Part shown: piece by piece, positions 54,377 to 64,000 of the stretch
Position numbering within the stretch: the stretch's first letter is position 1
How the letters are laid out: each line of letters opens with the position of its first letter
Assembly: GCF_017591435.1 (NCBI RefSeq)
Contig: NC_059285.1
Coordinates: 26,633,817-26,697,816 of the forward strand
DNA: 64,000 nucleotides
Direction: 5' to 3'
Origin: Portunus trituberculatus
Lineage: Eukaryota > Arthropoda > Malacostraca > Decapoda > Portunidae
The notes under the pieces: generated by a model
Told to the model about the DNA's origin: nothing
Seen by the model: the letters and a program-made list of their open reading frames with translations, nothing else
Databases searched by the model: none
Made by a program: the position numbers and the translations under genes

Positions 54377-55335
54377 CTAGGAAGTTCCATTTACATCCAA
54401 GGTGAACGTCTTCCTAGTCCGATGGATGACTTTGGATGGACCCTGGTAGGGTTGCTGGAGGGGCCATCTGACACTGTCGACCTGAAGGAAGACGTGGGAG
54501 CAGCTTTCAAGGTCCTGACTTGCAAAGGTCTTGGCAGAGGACGTGCAGGTTTGAACCAGCTGAAGACTCGCTAAGGACTCCTTCAGGCTGCTAGCGAAGT
54601 CCGTGGACACTAATAGACGAGAAGGCAGGCAGGCTGGCGAGGATCTCACCTGGCAAGCAGAGGGCAGACCAGTGCTGTAAATCCTCCATGAGGGTAGTCC
54701 TAATACCGAGTAATGTGAGAGGTAAGGCGTCTGTCCACTTCCCGTGGCATGATGAGGGGGTTGCAAAGGAGGCCTTGAGCTGCTAGTGGAAATGTTCAAC
54801 CGTACTGTTGGTCTTTGAATGGTAGCTCATAGTTCAGAAGCGGCAGATGCCAAGCAGTCATGACACGACCCAACACATAGGACTCAAACTGACTGCCACG
54901 GTCTGAAGTGAGGCTGAGGGGGATACCAAACCGGAACACTCATATCTTAATGAAGGCGCACGCTACGGAGTCAGTGGTGATGTCTGCCAGTGGGACAGCT
55001 TCAGGCCACCAAGTGAAACGATCCTTAATATGGGCGTGCTTGAATCTGGTGGAGACTGGTGTGAAGGTGTCTGGGAAGAGTGGATGTGGCACGTCACCTT
55101 GTAGGCTTGGCACTTCAAGCAAGTGCGGGTCCACAGCATCACATCTTTGTTGGTGCTGGTCCAAATGAAGCGGGATGTCATCAGTAGGTAAGATGTTAGC
55201 ATACAACTGTATGGCTGGTCCTGGCATCTGTATATTCCTCATCTGTAGTGCAGCATTTTCTTTCAGCTGCTGCAGCTCGGTGTCTTCCACTTGATCTACA
55301 GCAATGGCGGCGTAGTTGATGAGGGAGGAGGACAC
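54377..55335 (-). pseudogene. Integrase of the CsRn1-like element, broken
   Basis: The minus-strand pieces in order are a C-C pair in RTCLKCQAYKVTCHIHS (zinc domain, about 55110), FTPVSTRFKHAHI then RFTWWPEAVPLADITTDSVA (core region after the first Asp) in the frame 55335-54940, and a C-terminal block VFLQVDSVRWPLQQPYQGPS followed by KTFTLDVNG in the frame 54799-54377. The segment holding the second Asp and the Glu of the DDE triad is scrambled. The identity rests on the order after RNase H and on the motif FTWWPEA. Confidence 0.65.
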
Positions 55336-55417
55336 AGCATTGATGTTGCAAGAGAGTGCAACAGCAGTGACGTTTTCACAACCTTTAACATACCAGATGT
55401 CGGTGGTAAATTGTGAC

Positions 55418-56540
55418 TCATACCCGATGTGCCACAGCTAGTATGGAGTGCAGGTGGACTTGTTGTTGTGGAACACTGTCGTGAGAGGCTTGTGATCGGT
55501 GAAGACGTGGAATTGTTGGCCTTCTCTGAAAGTAATGAAAGTGTTTGATGGCTGGGTAGATGGAAAGAAGCTCCCTGTCAAAGACACTGTACTTCAATTC
55601 TACAGCGCTGAACTTCTTAGAGAAGAAGAAGGCAACAAATTTCCAGCCATCACCGATGTTTTGTTGGAGCACAGCACCTACACTAACAATGGAGGCATTG
55701 GTAGAGATGGAGATGCTGGCATCAGGAGACGGGAAGGAAAGGGTGGAGACTGCTGACAGCACGCCTTTGGCAGAAGTGAAGGCTGCATCGGCTTCTGATG
55801 ACCAGTCGAGGGTAGCAGACTGGCCCCTCTTGCAAGGCTTGAGTAGAGAGGCTGGAGGAGAAGCAAACAGTGATGAAGTGGTTGTAGTAGTTTACCATTC
55901 CCAGGAATTCCTTTAGCTGGCGCTGTGTAGATGGTTTGGGGAACTGCTGAACAGCTTCACACTTGGAAAGTAGAGGTGCAATTTCTTCTGAGGAGCTAGC
56001 CTGGCCAAGGAGGTCCAGGGAAGGGACGCTGAGCGAAAACTTGTCCATGTTGATCTGGACGCCATAGTCCTCCGGGCGACTAAAGATCTGACTGAGGTGA
56101 GTGAGGTGGTTTTTTGTGTCAGGACTTGCGATGAAGAGGTCGTCGATATAGGCAAAGCAGGAAGGGAGACCCCTCACTACTTCATTGATAAAACGCTGGA
56201 AGGTCTAGGCACAATTTTTTCAGTCCAAAAACCATCTGGGTGCACTCAAACAAATCAAGATGGGTGATGATAGGTGTCTTCAGGATGTCTTCTGGCTGTA
56301 CTGGAATCTGATGGAACGCCTTGATGAGGTCGATGCCTGAAAAGATAAAGGAACCAGAAAACTGTGAAGTGAACTCATGTATGTTGGGCACAGGATGCCG
56401 GTCCATCTTGGTAAGGACGTTAAGGGCATGATAGTCACCACAAGGACAGATGTCACCATTCTTCTTGTCAACAATGTGGAGGGCAGATGAGCAGTTGCTG
56501 GAGCTTGACCGTAGAATACCAGCACGCATGAGAGACTCAA
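55418..56540 (-). pseudogene. RT and RNase H of the CsRn1-like element, broken
   Basis: The frame 56529-56182 has SALHIVDKKNGDICPCGDYH, DRHPVPNIHEFTSQFSGS, FSGIDLIKAFHQIPVQPED and an end-of-frame break after MVFGLKKLCLDL. The frame 56177-55722 has CFAYIDDLFIASPDTKNHLT (active-site YIDD), INMDKFSLSVPSLDLLGQ and RQLKEFLGMVNYYNHFI (RT thumb). The frame 55762-55418 has DASISISTNASIVSVGAVLQ and KFSAVELKYSVFDRELLSIY, an RNase H start in which the DAS-type Asp is changed (TNAS). The order is normal for Ty3/Gypsy pol. Confidence 0.75.
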
Positions 56541-56541
56541 A

Positions 56542-57169
56542 CTAAGTTTTGGCGAGCTTGAAGCGTTCAGGGGCGAGGCGATGGACTTTAGCGTGAGTAG
56601 GTTGGCTGGAGGTCTCTATGTAGGGCGTGACGTAGTGCTTGACAGGCTTGGCGGCGGAGTACGGCTGCAGGAGAGAAGTGAACGTCTTCAGGAGTGTAGT
56701 GAACTGGTTGTCTGCCTGGACCATGGAGAGGCAAGCACTTTCAACGAAGATGGGCTGGATATGTGTAGCGAGTGATTTGATTGAGCCAACAAGCCGTTGA
56801 TTCTTAATATGGACCAGGAGTCCGAAGTGATTGAAAAAATCAGCACAAGAGTGTTTGAGAGACTGCTGCCACGTAGAAGGTTCACTGGAAGGAACGGTGT
56901 AAACTGAGCTCCACCAGCATGGTCTGATGTTTGTACACCGGAATCTTGGTGTTGTTGGCGGCGTAGAGGTGTAAGGCTGGAGGTAAGGAGCGTTGGGAAG
57001 CTGTTGCAGGGAGGACACTAACTTCACTGCCAGTGTCGATGAAAAACTTGGTTCTTATGAGCGGATCGAAAAAGTAGAGCAGCGTGGAACCACGGCGAAC
57101 ATTATGTGCCTCTAATATTCGCTCGGCGGGTTTAAAGAAGGCGCTGTGAAGTTGCAGGGTGGCTGACAC
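56542..57169 (-). pseudogene. Protease region of the CsRn1-like element
   Basis: The frame 57169-56882 has LIRTKFFIDTGSEVSVLPAT (catalytic Asp-Thr-Gly) and LHLYAANNTKIPVYKHQTML, the pattern of CsRn1-type proteases. After a break the frame 57027-56542 runs on toward RT (VESACLSMVQADNQFTTLLK, VKHYVTPYIETSSQPTHAKV, RLAPERFKLAK). Confidence 0.75.
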
Positions 57170-57920
57170 TTGCGAGCGTCACTGCCGAATTTGCGGTGGT
57201 AGAAGCAGGTATTGGAAGCACTAGCTGAAAACGTTGGCAGACCTACCAGAAGAACAGCAGCGTCGTCTGAAACGTTGAGGAGTCCTAGAGCAGGGACATT
57301 TGTTGAGTTGTAGACTGATTGCAGAGAGTGAGTCTAGAGACTAACTCTGCAAGCTGCAAGTCTTTCTCTGGGTTCTCCGTAACAGCAGCAACTGAAGTAC
57401 TGGGTGGAAGAGTTGCCATGAAATCGTCAGCCAGTTGAGCAATCTTCTCAACCTACAACTTGTCCTTGACGCTGAAGAGATTATGTTGAGTGGCGGTAGG
57501 CAGGTGCTGGAAATACAGGTGGCGGAAGCGCTCCTTCTCATGCACCTGAGGAGATCTGATGTGTTCTCATCATCGAGTTCTTCTTTGCAGAGGAGCTCCT
57601 CCAGACGGGCAGTGACTGAAGAATGGAGCCAATTCAGGACAACAGCTCGTAGGTCATCATATGGCATGGCAGAAGTATTAGCACGTCAGAGACTCTGGAG
57701 AGGTAGGGCAGTACCATGACTGAACTTTGTAAGGTTTACCGTGATAGAGGCGGCCTTGAAATTGCGCTCGAAGATAGAGAACCACATATAGACGGGTCTT
57801 GGCTGCAGAAAGGTGGTGCTCTGAATGCGACTTGTACCGTGAGGGTGGCAAACTCATGGCAAAGAAGCGGTGTGTGACTACGGATGCGTGCATGCAGCTG
57901 AAAGCACTAAACACGAGCAC
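57170..57920 (-). pseudogene. gag-like region of the CsRn1-like element
   Basis: The frame 57667-57341 begins MPYDDLRAVVLNWLHSSVTA and RLEELLCKEELDDENTSDLL, a helical block typical of CsRn1-type gag. The upstream frame 57920-57678 begins MLVFSAFSCMHASVV. No CCHC knuckle is evident. Frames shift several times. Confidence 0.55.
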
Positions 57921-57991
57921 ACAGCAGTGAACACACTGGTCGCATTCGAGAGGGAATGCGATGACTAGGGATTATTCCTAGCCATTGGGGG

Positions 57992-58300
57992 GATTATTCC
58001 TTGGCACTAGAGAGTATTCCTTGGCACTAGAGAGTATTTCTTGACACTGGAGAGCATTCCTTGGTACCGGAGATTATTCCATAGCACTGGAGGGTAGAGC
58101 TGGAACAGTGATGGACAGAAACATAGCGTGGTGAGAGGAACACAACGTGGCATGGCGAGCAACAGGAACTTGGCTTGGAGTGACGTGGCGGCGGCCAGAG
58201 GAGTGGTGAACAGCAGGAACGTAGCGTGACGTAACGGCGGCCAGAGGAGTGGTGGTGAACAGCAGGAAAGTGGCGTGACGTAGCGGCGGCCGAAGGTGAG
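57992..58300. repeat. Tandem repeats in the element leader
   Basis: About five imperfect 24-26-bp units around GGCACTAGAGAGTATTCC (57998-58100), then about three 50-bp units around CAGCAGGAACGTAGCGTGAC (58157-58300). Both lie between primer site and gag. Confidence 0.75.
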
Positions 58301-58402
58301 GCGTGGCTGGTGACGAGGCACGGCCGGTGGCTGAGCTGGCTGGGTGAGGCGCCGGTTACTTGGCTGGCTGGGTGAGGCCAGAAATCCTCGCTGGAAGGTG
58401 TT

Positions 58403-58420
58403 ATCTCTCTGGGGTTACCA
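58403..58420 (-). other. Primer binding site, tRNA-Trp-like
   Basis: One base from the LTR edge the minus strand reads TGGTAACCCCAGAGAGAT. CsRn1 elements use a tRNA-Trp site that I recall as TGGTGACCCCGACGTGAT; 13 of 18 positions agree, and 9 of the first 10. Confidence 0.5.
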
Positions 58421-58421
58421 G

Positions 58422-58936
58422 TGTAAGTGTAGTTCCACTAAGGAGGAAAACTGGCCTTTATATCGCTCAAATGGGAGCAAAGCAACTCCCACCGTTTCTA
58501 GTCCGTTAAGAGGTTTCAGGTCTCTCCATATTGCTTTCCTACGTCCAAACCTAGTAGTAAAACCAAGCTAAATAGGATTCTCTTAAGGGTAAGCAAGAGA
58601 TAACTTAGAGCACCTTTCTACTTGTTTATTAACAAAAACTTACACACACACACAAAAAAAAAAAAAAAAATTTTCTTACTAAACAATATATACAATATGA
58701 TACAACTCTACAAATGACAATTATATTCGTGTGCGTGTATGTATCTGTCTGATAGGTACAAATGTGAGAAAAAATTAAGAGGGAAAAAGATGTGTGATTA
58801 ATATTTGTAAAGAAAGAAGTTGGAAACGTGTAGTAAGCAGGTATAGTTTGCAGGAGAAAAAAATATACATGATTGTGTAATAGGAAAGGAGAGAATGGGG
58901 ATATGAAGGAAAACGGGTGAGTTTTAGGACATACTA
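58422..58936 (-). repeat. 5' LTR of the CsRn1-like element
   Basis: It matches the left LTR from TGTAAG onward and carries the uninterrupted Harbinger target site. A CA/A run (58640-58670) has been gained. The end near 58936 is where similarity is lost. Confidence 0.75.
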
Positions 58937-59109
58937 CACAGCGACCATAGTGAAATTAGGTATAATATGAAATAGCATGAAGGTTTTAAAAAACAAGAAC
59001 ACTAGGAAAGTACCTGACTTCAGGAGAGCAAACTTTGAGGAATGAATAAGATATCTAAAAAGTTGAATGACGAGGGGTAGGGAGGGAAGATCAGGTAAAA
59101 ATAAGAAAA

Positions 59110-60528
59110 AAACCTGAATGTAAGCAAACTTCCAGCAAAAAGGAAAGATAGAATTTGACAGACAAAGTTGAAAAAGTTTGGCCAGGCAAGGTGCAAGCAC
59201 GGAAGCACAGTTTTTGAAAACAAAAGGAAGAACCCCATCAGAGTCCATAAGCCTTCTGAGGGTTTAGGCCAACGAGGGTATGAAAAACATTATTAAAAAG
59301 AATTTTATTGAAGTGATGAAATAACCAGAGGGAAGAAAAGAGGGAGGGACAAGCCCAGAATCATCCAAGATGGAGTTGTTAACAAAGGTTTGAGAGAAGA
59401 GTTCAGCTTAAGAGACAGAAGAGATGGCAGTAGTGCCATCAGAATGAAATAAAGGAGCGAAAGATGAAGAAATAAAATTATTGGAGATATTTTTTGGCAA
59501 GATGCCAGAAGTCTCCAGGGGAATTTGAGTTTGAAAGATTTTGACATTTTCTAGTTATGAAGGAGTGTTTGGCAAGTTGAAGAACAGACTTGGCATGATT
59601 CCGGGCAGAAATATCAAGTGCATTAGATTCAGGAGATGGAAGGTTCAACTAACTTTTGTGGGCAACCTCACTATCATGTGTAGCACGAGAACAGGCTATG
59701 TTAAACCAAGGTTTAGAAGGTTTAGGTTGAGAAAAAGAATGAGGAATGTACGCCTCTATGCCAGACACTATCACCTCAGTTATGCGTTTAGCACAAAGAG
59801 ATGGGGTCTCTGACAAGGAAACAGTAATCATTCCGGGGAAAATGAGCACAACACCTCCTCAGGTCCCCCCAACTGGCAGAAGCAAGACGCCAGAGGCACC
59901 TCCGCTTAGGGAGATCTTGGGGAGGGATTGGAGAAATAGGACAAGATACAGAAATGAGATTTTATCCGGAGAAGCCCAACGGAGATGGGAGGGTAACAGC
60001 ATAACCAGAAAGATTAGAGGAAAGGAAGAGATTAAGAATGTTGGAAGTGTCTCCAAGATGGTTAGGAATATGAGTAGAGTGTTGTACCAGTTACTCAAGG
60101 TCATAAAGTATAGCAAAGTTGAAGGTTAGTTCACCAGGATGGTCAGTAAAGGAAGAGGAAAGTCAAAGCTGGTGGTAAACATTGAAATTGCTAAGGATGG
60201 AGATCTCTGCGAATGGGTAGAGGGACAGAATATATTCCACTTTGGAAGATAAATGGTCAAAGAATTTACTGTAGTCAGAGGAATTAGGGGAGAGATAGAC
60301 AGCACAGATAAATTTAGTAAGAGATTGCCTGTTGAGTCTAAGCCAGATGGTGGAAAACTCGGAAAATTCAAGAGCATGGGCACAAGAGCAAGTTAAAGTC
60401 ATTGCGCACATAGACGCAACATCCAGCTTTGGAACGAAAATAAGAATAGAGAAAGTAGGAAGGAACCGAAAAGGAGCTACAGTCAAGAGCCTCAGACAGC
60501 AGTGTTTCGGTGAGGAAAAGATGAAACT
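59110..60528 (-). pseudogene. Jockey-like LINE fragment, endonuclease to early RT
   Basis: Minus-strand frames: 60486-60163 has FICAVYLSPNSSDYSKFFDH and PFAEISILSNFNVYHQL, where the GDFN box has become SNFN. 60116-59859 and 59849-59649 cover the linker (ITEVIVSGIEAYIPHSFSQP, KPWFNIACSRATHDSEVAHK). 59547-59305 covers WRLLASCQKISPIILFLHLS. 59248 to about 59110 has DSDGVLPFVFKNCASVLAPC, the first RT block. The copy ends before the RT active site. It is the best guide to the copies at 14.9 and 30 kb. Confidence 0.75.
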
Positions 60529-60534
60529 CGTGCT

Positions 60535-60620
60535 GCTGCTAGTTATATTATTACTACTACTACTTCTACTCTAGTACTACTACTATTATTATTACTACTA
60601 CTACTACCACTACTACTAGC
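60535..60620. repeat. (ATT)/(ACT)n microsatellite
   Basis: Trinucleotide array of TTA and CTA units directly before the 5' end of the next LINE. Confidence 0.9.
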
Positions 60621-61064
60621 CCCCCCAGATGGGAACCGCCTTGTTGTGGTGGGGGGGCTTGCGTGCCCCTGTGACCTGGCGAGCTAGGCTAGAGCGGGCT
60701 TAGGCCCCTGCTCTGCCCTTTCGAGGGGGAGAGGGCTACCCATGCTAGAAAGGTCGCCAGTGAGGGGCCAGACTAAATGGTTCCTACGTAGGCTGCCAGT
60801 GGACCAGCGGAGCCACCCTCTGGAGGGATCGCCCAATAGGGGCCGTCCTGTGCTGGATGGTTGGGTGTCCAGGCTGGGATGCTTTGGGAGGGGGGTCTCA
60901 GCTCTGTCGTGGACAAACTTTCGTATCATGTGGGACCTTTTTCTAAAAACGACTGGTCCGCATGGGGACGAGGTACTCCGTCCACGGCAGCCAGCGCTTG
61001 CTCCCATTGTAGTCCCAGTAGGTGGTTTCCTTGCCCTGGAGCCATTTTTTGTGTAACTTTATAT

Positions 61065-62770
61065 ATGGTGAAACACAAAAAACTGTCAGGTTCTCGTGAG
61101 GTGGCTGACCTGGCCCGCGAGACGTCATCTTCAGGTCTGAGTGGGAAGGAGGATTCCCTCCACAAGAGCCTCCCGCAGCAGTCTCCTGTTCTGGGAGTTC
61201 TTCTGAGGGACGTATTTTTGCTGCATATGACTCCCTTGTGATGGTAAATGTTAACCCATCATTTTCTTATCACGCCTTGCACTCACTTCTCAAGGTGTAT
61301 GGCACGGTTCTTCGCATTCGACTTGTTTACGATAAGGATTTTCCGTCTAATCGCTGCTATGTAACGTTTCTGTCATGCGATGAAGCCCATTTGGCAGTAG
61401 AACATGTAGCATCACTGCCCCTTCCTGGCTCTGGTTTTAAGACAGAACTTCTCCACTCTCGCAATGTTTCGGACAGTGACACGGACTACATCCCAAATCT
61501 TTTTGACAACCATTCAGGAAATTCAGTTCCTGAAGATTTCACGCAGGCAAGGATGTTGCAACATCTCCCCTGCCCTAATGACAGCATGTTTGAGACTATT
61601 AAGGCACATCCCACCTTTAATTACAGTAAAGGTTGTGTGTACAGTCAGGATCTCTATGAATTTCGCGAGGAGGAAATACTGGCTATGTGTCCTAACTCAG
61701 TCCAGAAGGTCACTAAGAAGAGGAACTCCTCCAACATGGTCCTTCTCACCTTTTTTGGTTCCACCCTCCCTGACCGTGTTAATGTCGGACCTATTAATCT
61801 TAGGGTGAGGCATTTTGTTTCTCGTCCTCTTCAGTGCTTCTCATGCTATGGGTATGGTCACGGCAAAAGTACGTGTAAGGAAGCTTCTCGTTGTGGTAAT
61901 TGCTCTGCACTAGACTCACATACTGAGGAGCATTGCAATGCTGCAGCTTATTGTTTTCATTGCCGTGATGCTCACCAGGTACGTTCCAGGCAATGCCCTA
62001 GGTATCGCCTGGAGCAGGACATTCTACAGCTTGCTAACACTAAGTTCATCAGCCTCGGTAGCGCCCGCCGTGAACTCCTGTACCGCCAGAAGGCCGGTAC
62101 TGGTGTGACATCTTATGCTTCATTGGCTGCACGCACTTCAGTTGAGTCTGCGGGTCCAAAGACAACCCCTTCTGCTACCTCTCGCTCTGTTGGGGCGGGT
62201 GGTCCTGTTCATCTGGCTAATAGGTTTGCTCTGATGTCCGACGACTCAGTTGAGTCACCTGCATGAAGCAACGAGAATAATACGGACTTGACCAAACTAA
62301 CCCATGTAGTGGATGTCCATTTCCCTCCTGCATTGCTTAAGCCTTTGAAGGGCATGACCAAACGGAAACGCGGCTCTGCGGAGTCGTTAGATTTAGCTCA
62401 GCCTAAGCAGTCTAAGTTTTCTCCCGGTGCACATAATCGTGAGTCCTCCAGGGACTGCTCTGCTAGGGTAGCTCCATTAGTTTCTGTCCAACCTTCTGTG
62501 ACGCCCTCCATCTTAGATCGGGCTTCTTATGATGAGGACGGTCTGAGCATGGAGACGTCCGATGATATTGTCACAGCCGTCCCTCGTGGACCCACTGTAT
62601 CGGAAAGTGCAGTCCTGCCTGATCCTCATCCTCCGAGGACCGGTAAAAGTGATGTTAGTTCGCATCACTCACCGATAAGCCGAAAGGCTGCGGTCCAGCG
62701 ACCCGGCACATCTCAACTCCCGGTGTCTTCTCGTCGTTTGATTATTTCTAGTCAGGTTAGTCACGGGTAG
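61065..62770 (+). pseudogene. LINE ORF1: RRM-like domain and three zinc knuckles
   Basis: A likely start is the ATG at 61065 (MVKHKKLSGSREVADLARET). That frame runs to 61241, and the main frame takes over near 61195, which implies one indel there. The main frame has an RRM-like part (YGTVLRIRLVYDKDFP, RCYVTFLSCDEAHLAVEHV), a central region (VTKKRNSSNMVLLTFFGSTL), and three knuckles: C-F-S-C-x4-H-x4-C, C-G-N-C-x5-H-x4-C and C-F-H-C-x3-H-x5-C (about 61830-62000). A TGA at 62264-62266 interrupts it; the same frame then continues to 62770 with a basic, Ser/Pro-rich tail (KGMTKRKRGSAESLDLAQ). ORF1 binds LINE RNA. Confidence 0.8.
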
Positions 62771-62814
62771 CCTCAAAAGGCTCGCTGGTTCACTGCACCC
62801 AAATAGTCGTCTTC

Positions 62815-63496
62815 AAGCTTCTACAATGGAACTGTAGAGGCCTTCGCGCCTCGTGGGGGGAACTCCGAGCTTTGCTGTCGGAGTTCTCTCCAGCCTGTGT
62901 AGCTCTACAAGAGACTATGATAGGTGATAGTACTTTTTCTAGTCCTCCTGGCTATCGTGCCTTTTTTTAACACTCCTTTCCCTGACCAGGGCCACCACGG
63001 TGGCACAGCTATTCTAGTCCGTCAGGATATACCTGTTATCCAGGTAAAACTTAACTCTTCCCTTCAGGTGGTTGCTGTTAAGGTCTTTATGGGACGACTG
63101 TACACCATCTGCAGTTTATATCTCCCTACTCAGCTTCCTGTCTCCAGGGGTGAGCTTGACGGCCTGGTGCGTCAGCTGACTCCGCCTTTTCTTTTGTTGG
63201 GAGATTTTAACGGCCGTCACCCATTGTGGGATGAAGGTGCTAGTAATCCTCGTGGAATTTTAATCGGTTCTTTTATTGAGGATGAGGGATTGGAGATTTT
63301 AAATTCTGGGGATGTTACACATTTCCACAGTCCTACTGGGACTTTTACAGCTATCGATCTTTCTCTTTGTACATCTAATTCTTTCCTTGATTTTAATTGG
63401 CGAGTCCTACCGGATTTACACGGTAGTGACCACTTTCCGATTTTATTGGAATCTGTGAACTCTGAGCCACAGTCCCGGCCCCACGCTGGGTTTTAG
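62815..63496 (+). pseudogene. LINE ORF2: endonuclease
   Basis: The translation starts LLQWNCRGLRASWGELRALL, then CVALQETMIGDSTFSSPPGY (catalytic Glu). A T run at about 62962-62969 hides a frameshift; the next frame reads HHGGTAILVRQDIPVIQVKL, ICSLYLPTQLPVSRGEL, PFLLLGDFNGRHPLWDEGAS (GDFN), GTFTAIDLSLCTSNSF and DLHGSDHFPILLES (SDH). All catalytic boxes are present; one indel separates the first from the rest, and a stop follows at 63496. Confidence 0.85.
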
Positions 63497-64000
63497 ACAA
63501 GGCAGATTGGCGTCGATTCACAGACCTTAGCTCTTTTATCCGTCCGCTGGCTGACTTTTCTACTTGTGCTGAGGCTGTTGATTATTTTACCGATTTTTTT
63601 TTTATTTCTTTAGCGATTCAGACAATCCCTAGGACGTCAGGTCGCTTTACTAAGCGTCCCGTTCCTTGGTGGAACGCAGCATGCACTGCAGCGGTGAAAG
63701 AGAAACGGGCAGCTTTCTCTCGTCTCTGGCGACATCGTGGGGACCCGCAGTGCCTGGAAGCTTTTCGGCGCTGCTGAGCTCAGGCCCGCCGCGTTATGAA
63801 AGAGGCACAAAGAGCCTCGTGGAAAGCCTATGTCTCTTCCAGAAACGTCCGCACCCCTCTTACGGATGTCTTCAACAAAGTCCGCGGAATTGCTGGGAAG
63901 TATTCTGCTCCTTCCCCACCAATTTCGTTGTCTGCTGGGCTAACGGTGGCAGACCCTAGGAATGTCGCCGACCTCTTCGCGGAGCACTTTGCCAGTGTTT
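63497..64000 (+). pseudogene. LINE ORF2: linker toward RT, cut by the window edge
   Basis: From 63658 one frame reads RPVPWWNAACTAAVKEKRAA and FSRLWRHRGDPQCLEAFRRC, has one TGA (63776-63778), then AQARRVMKEAQRASWKAYVS and NVADLFAEHFASV at the edge. This is the endonuclease-RT connector (PWWN and the basic AA..KR..R pattern) of I/Jockey LINEs. Confidence 0.75.

Larger units (their letters stand above)
52953..58936 (-). mobile_element. CsRn1-like Gypsy LTR retrotransposon, old, with two LTRs
   Basis: Left LTR 52953 to about 54290 (split by a transposon), internal genes on the minus strand (gag, protease, RT, RNase H, integrase), a primer site at 58420-58403, and right LTR 58422 to about 58936. 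Gag lacks a convincing long frame and pol is broken in many places. The LTR copies differ noticeably, so the insertion is old. Confidence 0.8.
60621..64000 (+). mobile_element. I/Jockey-type LINE, 5' half, leaves the right edge
   Basis: It begins with a GC-rich leader (CCCCCCAGATGGGAACCGCC at 60621), then ORF1 with three zinc knuckles, then the endonuclease and the linker to RT. The full 5' end suggests a full-length insertion. Damage is limited to single stops and indels, so it is relatively young. Confidence 0.8.

Noticed and set aside
60742..61056. Frame in the LINE leader (MLERSPVRGQTKW)
   Set aside because: Lies in the GC-rich 5' leader, shows no domain, and the recognisable ORF1 lies downstream.

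Overview
This window looks like repeat-rich, non-genic DNA of a decapod crustacean, probably a crab. The basis is family recognition, not a search. Non-LTR elements of the CR1-like, Jockey-like and I-like types dominate; their 3' tails (repeats of CTAGTTGTATTCAC type) and dense dinucleotide arrays are what I know from decapod genomes. I see no rRNA, no canonical tRNA gene, no CRISPR array and no complete host gene. Almost every long open frame belongs to a mobile element, and most are broken.

Layout. 1-1527: minus-strand Gypsy-type element leaving the left edge (gag remnant, tRNA primer site, LTR). 2325-9202: plus-strand Gypsy-type element with gag, protease, RT, integrase and a long envelope-like frame. 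9221-9615: 25-bp minisatellite running into a degenerate plus-strand LINE (9654-14190). 14890-17060: old LINE pieces with one hAT-type element nested in another. 17380-21605: almost full-length CR1-like LINE. 21774-23197: P-element-like transposon with a THAP exon and splice donor. 23353-24875: a 44-bp palindrome with 9-bp duplications, then a hAT-type element. 25521-28266: MITE-like sequence, microsatellites and unassigned DNA. 29040-37001: four minus-strand LINE copies, one (32168-35390) well preserved. 37770-42412: fragments of cut-and-paste transposons, an inverted repeat with hammerhead-like motifs, a MITE and a tRNA-derived SINE. 43146-52121: a minus-strand I-like LINE with RNase H, interrupted by a CR1-like LINE and a hAT MITE, with a second CR1-like copy beside it. 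52953-58936: minus-strand CsRn1-like Gypsy element with two recognisable LTRs, one carrying a Harbinger-like insertion. 59110-60528: Jockey-like LINE piece. 60621-64000: 5' half of a plus-strand I/Jockey-type LINE leaving the right edge.

The genes do not form a host pathway. Copy-and-paste elements supply endonuclease and reverse transcriptase, LTR elements supply protease and integrase, and cut-and-paste elements are mostly non-autonomous. Nested insertions with target-site duplications give a relative order of events. The most interesting items are the P-like THAP element with its internal 43-bp end-to-end copy, the minisatellite that reads as the same peptide in all three frames, the well preserved envelope frame beside a damaged pol, and the hammerhead-like inverted repeat.
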